The notes under the pieces are model-generated. The model was not told the DNA's origin. It saw nothing but the letters and a program-made list of their open reading frames with translations, and searched no databases. A stretch of DNA of 64,000 nucleotides from CAWCUZ01 sp963798795 (GTDB lineage: Bacteria; Acidobacteriota; Vicinamibacteria; Vicinamibacterales; SCN-69-37), in NCBI GenBank assembly GCA_963798795.1, contig CAWCUZ010000001.1, positions 992,001 to 1,056,000 of the forward strand, in the 5' to 3' direction. Shown here in pieces: positions 56,889 through 64,000 of the stretch (positions are counted from its first letter, which is position 1; the number at the start of each line of letters is the position of its first letter). The position numbers were made by a program, and so were the translations under genes.

Positions 56889-59492
56889 ATGTCGGAATCC
56901 CCGCTCCGCTCGGACCTTGCGGCCATGCGCCTGGCGGCCATCGTCGAGTCATCCGACGATGCGATCGTCGCCAAGGACCTGAACGGCTACATCACGTCCT
57001 GGAACCGTTCGGCAGAACGCATCTTCGGCTACTCGGCAAACGAGGCCATCGGACAGCACATCACGATGATCATCCCGGCCGAGCGGCGCGCCGAGGAAGA
57101 TTACGTGCTGTCGCAGGTGCGCCAGGGCCAACCCGTCGACCACTTCGAGACGATTCGGGTCCGCAAGGACGGCACGCGGATTCCAGTGTCCCTGACCGTC
57201 TCGCCCGTGCGGGATGCGCGCGGCACCATTGTCGGCGCGTCGAAGATCGCGCGCGACCTGACGCAGCGCGCCCGGATGGAGGCCGCGCTCGTGGCGCTCG
57301 TCGAGGCCTCGTCGGCCCTGCAGGCCACGCCGACCGTCGCGGCCGTCGTGTCCGCCACGCTCCACGTGGCGACGAAACACCTGCCGGCCGACGGCGTCGC
57401 CATCTGGCGCTTCGACTACGGACGCGGTGCGTGGATCCCGAGCGGCTCGTCGGGCATCTCCCCGGGGTTCGCCGAGCGGGTCGTGGCCGCGCGCTCCGAC
57501 TGGCAGGCGCCCGACGACATCCCGTTCGCCGAGCCGATCGTCGCCGAAGACGTCGGCGCCGAACCGCAGCTGGCCGGCCTCGCGGACGCCTACCGGCGCG
57601 AGGGGATTGCGTCGATGCTGGTCCTGCCATTGCGCATCGCCGAGCGGCAATCGGGCACGCTGGTCTTTTACTACAGGACGCGGCGCACGTTTCAGACGGT
57701 GGACGTGCAGATCGCCCTGGCGCTCGCCAACCTCGTGTCGACCGCGCTCACGACGGCGGAGCTCTACGATACCCAGCGCGGCCTGCGCGAAGCTGCCGAA
57801 CACGCCAATCAGCAGGCGGAGTTTCTGGCCGACGCCGGCGCCACGCTGGCGCGCAGCCTCGACTACGAAAACACGCTCGTCACGGTGGCGAACCTCGCCG
57901 TGCCGCGCCTCGCCGACTGGTGCGCGGTCGACATCACAGACGACGAGGGGGTCCTGCGCCGGCTCGCGGTGGCGCACGTCAATCCGGATCGCGCGGCGTT
58001 TGCGCGCGACGTGTTCGAGCGCTACCCGGCCGGCGCCGGATCGCCATACACGGTCGAACACGCCGCTCGGGCCGGCCAGCCGATCCTGATGGAGGATCTG
58101 CCGGACGAACTGCTCGTCCAGGGCGCCCGCGACGGGGAACACCTGCGGCTGCTGCGCGGCCTCGGACTGCGCTCGTACGTCATCGTCCCGCTCATCGCCG
58201 CCACCGGCCCGTTCGGCGCCATGACCTTCGCCTCCTCGGAGTCGGGCCGCCGGTTCCGGCGCGCGGACCTGCAGTTCTTCCAGAGCGTGGCCTACCGCGT
58301 CGCGCTCGCCGTCGAGAACGCGCGCGCGTACCGCCGCGTGCGCGAGGCCAATCGCCTCAAGGACGAATTCCTGGCCACCCTGTCACACGAGCTGCGGACG
58401 CCGCTCAACTCGGTGCTCGGCTACGTCCGGCTCCTGCGGATGGGGGCGCTCGACGGGGACCGATCCGCCCGCGCGCTCGAGGTGATCGAACGCAACGCCC
58501 AGTCGCTGCACCAGATGATCGAAGACGTGCTCGACGTGTCGCGCATCATCTCGGGCCGGATGCGGCTCGACCTGCAGCCGGTCGACCTGCGCACCGTCGT
58601 CAACGACGCGGCGGCCACGGTCCTGCCGGCGGCCGAGGCCCGGGGCGTGCGGTTCACGCTGGCCCTCGACGTCGAACCGCCCCGGCTCAACGGCGACCCG
58701 GCCCGCCTCCAGCAGGTCGTCTGGAACCTGCTGTCGAACGCCGTCAAGTTCACCGACCGCGGCGGTCGGGTCGACGTGCGCATCGACACCACGCCCGGCG
58801 GGGTCGAGGTCGTCGTGGCCGATACAGGCCGCGGCATCCCGCCCGAGTTCCTGCCCCACATGTTCGAGCGGTTTCGACAGGCTGACAGCCGGCTCGCCCG
58901 CGAGTTCGGCGGCCTGGGGCTCGGCCTCGCCATCGCGCGGCACATCACCGAAATGCACGGCGGCACCATCGAGGCCGAAAGCGAAGGCGTCGGAAGAGGA
59001 TCGACATTCCGCATGCGGCTGCCGCACGTGGCCGGACCGGCCGAACGTCTGCCGTCGCCGCCGAGCGCGCCGGTTCGCCCCGTCGCGACGCTGGCGTCGG
59101 CCACCCGTCTGAACGGCGTGCGCCTGCTCGTGGTCGACGACGACGAGGACGCGCTCCGGCTGCTGCGCACCGTCCTCGAAACCGCCGGCGCCGAGGTGCG
59201 CGCGGCGGCGTCCGCGCCCGAAGCGCTTCGCCTGATCCAAATCGACCCGCCGGATGTGCTCGTCGCCGACGTCGGCATGCCCGGCATGGACGGCCTCGAC
59301 CTGATCCGCCAGATCCGTGCGCTGGACGAGGATGCCGCGCGATCGGTCCCGGCCGCGGCCCTGACCGCCTACGCGCGCGCGCAGGATCGGACCAGCGCAC
59401 TCGACAGCGGCTTCCAGGCGCATCTTCCGAAACCGTTCGATCCGATCGAGCTGGTCGAGGTCGTCGCCACCCTCGCCGGGCGGCGCTCATGA
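56889..59492 (+). CDS. Hybrid sensor histidine kinase (PAS, two GAF, kinase core, receiver)
   Basis: An 867-aa soluble sensor. Starting at MSESPLRSDLAAMRL, a PAS domain covers about residues 15-130 (AERIFGYSANEAIGQHITMI). Two GAF domains follow (ATLHVATKHLPADGVAIWR and ANLAVPRLADWCAVDITDD). HisKA has ATLSHELRTPLNSVLGYVRL with the phosphorylated His. The ATPase part has WNLLSNAVKFTDRGG (N box), VADTGRGIPP (G1) and FGGLGLGLAI (G2). The receiver (RLLVVDDDEDALRLLR) has its Asp in VLVADVGMPGMDG and Lys in LPKPFDP. No membrane segment. ATG 56889 is chosen over 56844; TATACT lies 28 nt upstream. Confidence 0.93.
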   Translation: MSESPLRSDLAAMRLAAIVESSDDAIVAKDLNGYITSWNRSAERIFGYSANEAIGQHITMIIPAERRAEEDYVLSQVRQGQPVDHFETIRVRKDGTRIPVSLTVSPVRDARGTIVGASKIARDLTQRARMEAALVALVEASSALQATPTVAAVVSATLHVATKHLPADGVAIWRFDYGRGAWIPSGSSGISPGFAERVVAARSDWQAPDDIPFAEPIVAEDVGAEPQLAGLADAYRREGIASMLVLPLRIAERQSGTLVFYYRTRRTFQTVDVQIALALANLVSTALTTAELYDTQRGLREAAEHANQQAEFLADAGATLARSLDYENTLVTVANLAVPRLADWCAVDITDDEGVLRRLAVAHVNPDRAAFARDVFERYPAGAGSPYTVEHAARAGQPILMEDLPDELLVQGARDGEHLRLLRGLGLRSYVIVPLIAATGPFGAMTFASSESGRRFRRADLQFFQSVAYRVALAVENARAYRRVREANRLKDEFLATLSHELRTPLNSVLGYVRLLRMGALDGDRSARALEVIERNAQSLHQMIEDVLDVSRIISGRMRLDLQPVDLRTVVNDAAATVLPAAEARGVRFTLALDVEPPRLNGDPARLQQVVWNLLSNAVKFTDRGGRVDVRIDTTPGGVEVVVADTGRGIPPEFLPHMFERFRQADSRLAREFGGLGLGLAIARHITEMHGGTIEAESEGVGRGSTFRMRLPHVAGPAERLPSPPSAPVRPVATLASATRLNGVRLLVVDDDEDALRLLRTVLETAGAEVRAAASAPEALRLIQIDPPDVLVADVGMPGMDGLDLIRQIRALDEDAARSVPAAALTAYARAQDRTSALDSGFQAHLPKPFDPIELVEVVATLAGRRS

Positions 59493-59553
59493 CGAGCCGA
59501 ACGCTCCGAACGGCTCAGCGGGTCAGTCCCTGGAGGGCAGGGACAGACCCGCC

Positions 59554-62500
59554 TCATCTGTGCCTCATGGTCCAGGCGATGGCGGCCAGCCCCGCGACGC
59601 CAGCGAACGCGAGCCAGCCGGGCGCGAGCCAATCGGCGGCGCCGTAGTCGGGCACATACTGGCGTTCCGGGCGCGGTCCCGCGGGTCCGCGCGGACCCTC
59701 GGCGTGCGCCATGCGGAGCAAGTCCGCCAGGTGCAGGGCACGGCGTCCCGTGCGTTGCGCGATCTGGGTCCGGCAACTGAAGCCGTCGGCTACGACGAGC
59801 GTCGTCTCGGCCGCGCGGCGGACGGCCGGCAGCAGCACCCGTTCCCCCACCTTCATCGACACGTCGTAGTGATCTTTCTCGAAGCCGAACGAGCCGGCCA
59901 TACCGCAGCAGCCCGAGTCGAGCGTGTCGACATCGAGGCCCATCTTGACCAGCGCGTCCTGTTCGGCCTTCCACCCGAGCACGGCCTTGTGATGGCAGTG
60001 TCCGTGGACGACGGCCTTGCGTTCGAGCCGCGGATACGCGTAGCCCGCGTTCTCGAGGAACTCGCTGAGCAGAAACGTCTGTGAGGCCAGGCGGCGGGCG
60101 TTCTGGTCCCGCGGCAGCAGCTCCTTCATTTCGTCACGGAAGACGGCGACGCAGGACGGCTCGAGCCCGACCACCGGCGTCCCTGCCTGGATCTCGTGCC
60201 GCAGGCCCGTGAGGATCTCGCGCAGCCAGTCGCGCGCCGTATCGAGCATGCCGTAGTCGTAGAGCGGCCGTCCGCAGCAGAACGGCCGCAGCGGAACGAT
60301 GACCCGGTAGCCCGCGTTTTCGAGGAGGCGCGCGGCCGCGATAGCGGTCTCCGGATGAAAGTGGTTGTTGAACGTGTCGGGCCACAGGAGCACGCGCCCG
60401 CCCGTGGCGGTGGACTGCGGCGTCCGGCCCCGATACCAGTCCTTGAATGTTCGCGGCGCGAACGGCGGAATGCGGCGGGCCTGCGGCATGCCCGCCGCCA
60501 CCTTGGCGAGCGCACGCAGGCCGGGCGTCTGCGTCACCGCGTTGACCACGTGCGGCATGCGCGAGCCGAGGCGCGCCCAGTAGTGGATCAGGCCGAAGGC
60601 GTAGGCGCTGATCGGCCGGCGGTGCTCCTCGTAGTAGTGCGAGAGAAACTCCGCCTTGTAGGTGGCCATGTCGACCGAGACCGGGCAGTCGCCCTTGCAC
60701 CCCTTGCACGCAAGGCACAGGTCCAGCGCCTCCTTGACGTGCTCGCTCTGCCACCCGCCGTCGAGCGGATCGCCTTCGAGCATCTCGAAGAGCAGGTGTG
60801 CACGGCCGCGCGTGGAGTGCATCTCCTCGCGCGTGACCATGAAGCTCGGGCACATCGTCCCGCCGTCCAGGCGGCGGCACTTGCCCACGCCCACGCAGCG
60901 GGTGGTCGCCTTGGCAAAGCTGCCGCTGTCGTTCGGGTACCTGAAGTGCGTGCGCGGACGCGGCGGGTCGTAGCCGGTGCCGAGCCGCAGGTTCTGGTCG
61001 AGCCGGTACGGATCGATCACCTTGCCCGGATTCATGCGGCCGCCGGGATCCCAGATCTGCTTGAACTCGCCGAACGCGCGCATCAGCTCGGGGCCGTACA
61101 TCTTCGGCAGCAGCTCGCCGCGGGACTGGCCGTCGCCATGCTCGCCCGACAGCGATCCGCCCAGGCTCACCACCAGATCCGCGGCCTCCTCGACGAACGA
61201 CCGGTACTTGCGGATGCCGCCGGCGGTCACGAGATCGAAGTCGATGCGCGTGTGGATGCAGCCCTGGCCGAAGTGCCCGTACAGATCGCACGCATACCCG
61301 TAGCGATCGAAGAGCGCGCGCAGCTTGCGCAGGTACTCGCCCACGCGTTCGGGCGGCACCGCTGAATCCTCCCAGCCGGGCCAGGTCGGGTGCTTCTGCG
61401 ACACGTGGGCGGTGGCCCCGAGACCCGACTCGCGCACCTCCCAGATCTGCTTCTCGACCTGGGGATCGTCGATGAACTTCATGTTCGGCGGATGCGCGCG
61501 CCTCTGCAGGTCCGCCATCAGGGCCCGCGCGCGGCCGTCGCTTTCGTGGCGGTCCTTGCCGCCGAATTCCACCAGCAGCCAGCCCTTGCCCTCCGGCAGC
61601 AGGCGGACGTTCTGCTGGTGGATGCCCGTCTCCTTCATGTCTTCGACGAGCCGATCGTCGATCCCTTCCAGCCCGATCGGCCGAGCCTTCAGAATGTCGG
61701 GCACGTCGTCGCCCGCGTCATAGACGCTCGGGTACCCGAGCACCAGCAGCGTGCGCGCCTTCGGATTCGGAATCAGGTTGGCGAGCACCTCGAGGACCAT
61801 CACGCACGTGCCCTCGGTGCCGACGAGCGCGCGCGCCACGTTGAAGCCGGCCTCCGGCAGCAGGTACGGCAGGTTGTAGCCGGACACGCGGCGTGGAATC
61901 TGCGGAAACCCCGCGCGGATCGCATCGGCATAGCGGTCGCGCAGCTGCCGCAGCGCCGCATAGATCTCGCCGCGGCGGCCGCCGCGCTCGACGATCCGGT
62001 TCAGCTCGGGCTCGGGCGTCGGGCCGACCCGCATCCGCGTGCCGTCGTAGGTGACGATGTCGAGCGCTTCGACGTTGTCCGCCGTCCTGGCGCCCTGCCC
62101 TTCGAAGGCGGCCATCACCGAATGCACGCCGCACGAGTCGTTGCCGACCATGCCGCCGATCGTGCAGTGGTTGTGCGTCGCCGGATCGGGGCCGAACGTG
62201 AGGCCGTGCCGGTTTGCTGCGCTCCGCAGGTCGTCCAGGATGGTGCCCGGCTCGGCGCGCCCGAGCCGCCGCACCGGATCGATTTCGCGCACGCGGTTCA
62301 TGAATTTCGAGAAGTCGAAGCACACCGCCGCGTTGCAGCACTGCCCGGCCAGGCTCGTGCCGCCGCCGCGCCCGAACACCGGCGCGTCGAAGCGGCGGCA
62401 CACCTCGAGCGCCGCCTCCACGTCTTCGACGTCGCGCGGAATCACGACGCCGATCGGCGGCTGCCGGTAGTTCGAGCCGTCCGTCGCATAGAGCGCACGG

Positions 62501-62589
62501 CTGCCGCGGTCGAACCGCACCTCGCCGCGAACGGCGCGCCGCAGCTCCGCTGCGAGCGCAGCCGGATCGAATGAATGAGAAGTGGACAT
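59554..62589 (-). CDS. Large FAD-linked oxidoreductase with Fe-S and CCG domains and a C-terminal membrane helix (YdiJ-like)
   Basis: A 1,011-aa flavoprotein. The FAD PCMH domain comes first: VFGRGGGTSLAGQCCNAAVC, then HCTIGGMVGNDSCGVHSVM. The FAD-oxidase C domain follows (YGHFGQGCIHTRIDFDL, SLSGEHGDGQSRGELLP). After it come Fe-S ligands in CVGVGKCRRLDGGTMCPSF and CLACKGCKGDCPV, then two CCG domains (FCCGRPLYDYG, SGCCGMAGSFG). This order is that of YdiJ/D-2-hydroxyacid dehydrogenases that pass electrons to the quinone pool. A membrane helix (WLAFAGVAGLAAIAWTM) ends the chain. ATG 62589 (MSTSHSFDPAALAAELR) fits the family better than the in-frame ATG at 62727. Confidence 0.9.
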   Translation of the reverse strand: MSTSHSFDPAALAAELRRAVRGEVRFDRGSRALYATDGSNYRQPPIGVVIPRDVEDVEAALEVCRRFDAPVFGRGGGTSLAGQCCNAAVCFDFSKFMNRVREIDPVRRLGRAEPGTILDDLRSAANRHGLTFGPDPATHNHCTIGGMVGNDSCGVHSVMAAFEGQGARTADNVEALDIVTYDGTRMRVGPTPEPELNRIVERGGRRGEIYAALRQLRDRYADAIRAGFPQIPRRVSGYNLPYLLPEAGFNVARALVGTEGTCVMVLEVLANLIPNPKARTLLVLGYPSVYDAGDDVPDILKARPIGLEGIDDRLVEDMKETGIHQQNVRLLPEGKGWLLVEFGGKDRHESDGRARALMADLQRRAHPPNMKFIDDPQVEKQIWEVRESGLGATAHVSQKHPTWPGWEDSAVPPERVGEYLRKLRALFDRYGYACDLYGHFGQGCIHTRIDFDLVTAGGIRKYRSFVEEAADLVVSLGGSLSGEHGDGQSRGELLPKMYGPELMRAFGEFKQIWDPGGRMNPGKVIDPYRLDQNLRLGTGYDPPRPRTHFRYPNDSGSFAKATTRCVGVGKCRRLDGGTMCPSFMVTREEMHSTRGRAHLLFEMLEGDPLDGGWQSEHVKEALDLCLACKGCKGDCPVSVDMATYKAEFLSHYYEEHRRPISAYAFGLIHYWARLGSRMPHVVNAVTQTPGLRALAKVAAGMPQARRIPPFAPRTFKDWYRGRTPQSTATGGRVLLWPDTFNNHFHPETAIAAARLLENAGYRVIVPLRPFCCGRPLYDYGMLDTARDWLREILTGLRHEIQAGTPVVGLEPSCVAVFRDEMKELLPRDQNARRLASQTFLLSEFLENAGYAYPRLERKAVVHGHCHHKAVLGWKAEQDALVKMGLDVDTLDSGCCGMAGSFGFEKDHYDVSMKVGERVLLPAVRRAAETTLVVADGFSCRTQIAQRTGRRALHLADLLRMAHAEGPRGPAGPRPERQYVPDYGAADWLAPGWLAFAGVAGLAAIAWTMRHR

Positions 62590-62795
62590 GAGCACCGGGC
62601 GTCGTCGATTCGGACCCCTGGCGCTGGATTCACGTCGCGTGCCACCACGCTGTCTCAGAATCGAGCGACGGATCGCGCGGGTCTGTATGCAATCGGTCCG
62701 CCGGGCAACCGGACCTGGTGTCGGCACACCGCCAGTGTTCGGCCGGGCTAGAATCGGGTTCGGCGCCCGCCACCCGGCCGGGCGGCTGATCCGAT

Positions 62796-64000
62796 ATGTC
62801 CCTGATCGAAGACTACGCCGTCATCGGCGACACCCAGACCGCAGCGCTCGTCGGGCTCGACGGCTCGATCGACTGGCTGTGCCTCCCGCGGTTCGACTCG
62901 GGGGCCTGCTTTGCCGCGCTGCTCGGCACGGTCGACAACGGGCGCTGGCGCATCGCGCCCGCGACCGAGGTGACGGCGACCCGGCGGCGGTACCGCGGCG
63001 ACTCGCTCGTGCTCGAGACCGAGTTCACCACGCCGGCCGGCGTCGTCCGCCTGGTCGACTGCATGCCGCCGCGCGACGCCCTCCCGGACGTCATCCGCCT
63101 GGTGGAGGGCGTTTCGGGCGCCGTCCCGATGAAGCTCGAGCTGATTCTGCGGTTCGACTACGGCTCCATCGTGCCCTGGGTGCGCAGCGTCGACGACGGG
63201 ATCCATGCCGTGGCCGGTCCCGACGCCGTGATGGTCCGGGCTCCCGTGCCGCTGCACGGCGTCGGGCTCAGCACCCAGGCCGATTTCGTCGTGCGCGAAG
63301 GGGAGAAGCTGCCGTTCTCGATGGTGTGGCACTCGTCGTACGCCGAGATCCCGCCCGCCCCCGACCCGTTCGAAGCCATCGAGGACAGCCTGGCATGGTG
63401 GCGCGAGTGGGTCGACCGGTTCACGTATGACGGACCGGCGCGTGACCTCGTCCTCCGCTCGCTCCTGACCCTGAAGGCGCTGACGTTCGCGCCCACAGGC
63501 GGCGTGGTGGCCGCCGCCACCACGTCGCTGCCCGAGCGCATCGGTGGCGTCCGGAACTGGGACTATCGGTTCTGCTGGCTCCGGGACGCGTCGTTCACAC
63601 TCGACGCCCTGATCAACTGCGGCTTCACTGACGAAGCAGCGGCTTGGCGCTCGTGGCTGATCCGCGCCGTCGCCGGCGACCCGGCCGACCTCCAGATCAT
63701 GTACGGCGCGGCCGGCGAGCGACGGCTCTGGGAGGCGGAGCTCGGCTGGCTGACCGGTTACGAAGGGTCGCGCCCCGTCCGGATCGGCAACGCTGCCATC
63801 CATCAGACGCAGCTCGACATCTACGGCGAGGTCATGAACACGCTGCATCTGGCCCGCCATGCCGGCCTCGATCCGGACCCCGTCGCCTGGGCGGTGCAGC
63901 GCAAGTTGCTGGAACACCTCGAGACGATCTGGCGCGATCCGGACGACGGCATCTGGGAGGTGCGCGGTCCGCCACGGCATTTCACGCACTCGAAGATGAT
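62796..64000 (+). CDS. GH15 glucoamylase/trehalase-like glycoside hydrolase (3' end beyond window)
   Basis: The visible 401 residues start MSLIEDYAVIGDTQTAALVG, then LDGSIDWLCLPRFDSGACFA, which is the family's N-terminal super-beta-sandwich. The (alpha/alpha)6 catalytic domain begins near RNWDYRFCWLRDASFTLDAL, with the WLRD motif that shapes the active site. The general-acid Glu and base Glu of GH15 lie partly beyond the edge (EGSRPVRIGNAAIHQTQLD is visible). Members release glucose from maltodextrin or trehalose. No signal peptide, so it is cytoplasmic. Confidence 0.93.
   Translation, partial: MSLIEDYAVIGDTQTAALVGLDGSIDWLCLPRFDSGACFAALLGTVDNGRWRIAPATEVTATRRRYRGDSLVLETEFTTPAGVVRLVDCMPPRDALPDVIRLVEGVSGAVPMKLELILRFDYGSIVPWVRSVDDGIHAVAGPDAVMVRAPVPLHGVGLSTQADFVVREGEKLPFSMVWHSSYAEIPPAPDPFEAIEDSLAWWREWVDRFTYDGPARDLVLRSLLTLKALTFAPTGGVVAAATTSLPERIGGVRNWDYRFCWLRDASFTLDALINCGFTDEAAAWRSWLIRAVAGDPADLQIMYGAAGERRLWEAELGWLTGYEGSRPVRIGNAAIHQTQLDIYGEVMNTLHLARHAGLDPDPVAWAVQRKLLEHLETIWRDPDDGIWEVRGPPRHFTHSKM

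Overview
The window is very GC-rich, densely coded DNA that looks like an Acidobacteriota chromosome, probably of the Vicinamibacteria type. This placement is inferred from gene content: several FtsX/MacB-like ADOP permeases (one paired with a PadR regulator), several membrane-anchored Ser/Thr protein kinases with beta-propeller or TPR C-termini, secreted amidohydrolase and M14 peptidase genes, and a lipase maturation factor. No rRNA is present. One tRNA gene, tRNA-Thr(CGT), lies at 4486-4561.

Layout. 1-4.3 kb: serine hydrolase (cut by the window edge), Ku, ADOP permease. 4.3-6 kb: a TTCAG-rich repeat, tRNA-Thr, then eight identical 116-bp tandem units that each carry a 12-nt copy of the tRNA 3' end, ending inside a broken FAD-oxidoreductase fragment. 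6-10.4 kb: amidohydrolase and a PadR-ADOP pair. 10.4-29 kb: four kinase genes, a Tat-exported dienelactone hydrolase, an FKBP isomerase, another ADOP permease, and a kinase/TPR gene that has lost its kinase N-terminus. Two kinases carry REP-like palindromes inside the reading frame. 29-31.4 kb: a decayed zone with an unknown secreted protein, a 5'-truncated beta-lactamase and an ADOP remnant. 31.4-38.3 kb: CDF metal exporter, two divergent dynamin-like GTPases and an M14 peptidase. 38.3-39.6 kb: remnants of an ECF sigma factor and YCII-like protein, and an orphan RHH antitoxin. 39.6-43.5 kb: a sugar uptake and activation operon (SSS symporter, nucleotidyltransferase, GHMP kinase). 43.5-46.5 kb: arsenic resistance (arsR, arsM, arsC, acr3). 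46.5-50 kb: iron genes (ferritin-like, DtxR-type regulator, FTR1 permease) and an Mla-type ATPase, with two copies of a MITE-like element having about 31-bp terminal inverted repeats. 50-64 kb: mostly housekeeping and metabolic genes (heme-binding protein, GNAT, FmdB, lipase maturation factor, IMP dehydrogenase family, HemG-like flavodoxin, SDR, hybrid histidine kinase, a large FAD/FeS oxidoreductase, GH15 glucoamylase cut by the right edge).

Frameshifts. About twenty reading-frame breaks interrupt otherwise well-conserved genes, while genes of 800-1,000 codons elsewhere are intact. Many breaks are single-base changes, and at least one lies in a C-run, so consensus or assembly error is a strong possibility. 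Such genes are annotated as one CDS across the break. Genes that have lost whole domains are called pseudogenes.

How the genes work together. The clearest functional units are the ars cluster, the iron cluster (regulator with a palindrome at its start, facing the FTR1 gene and followed by ferritin), the translationally coupled sugar operon, and the divergent dynamin pair. The best candidates for something little described are the tRNA-derived tandem array, the palindromes inserted in kinase coding sequence, and the paired dynamin-like GTPases.
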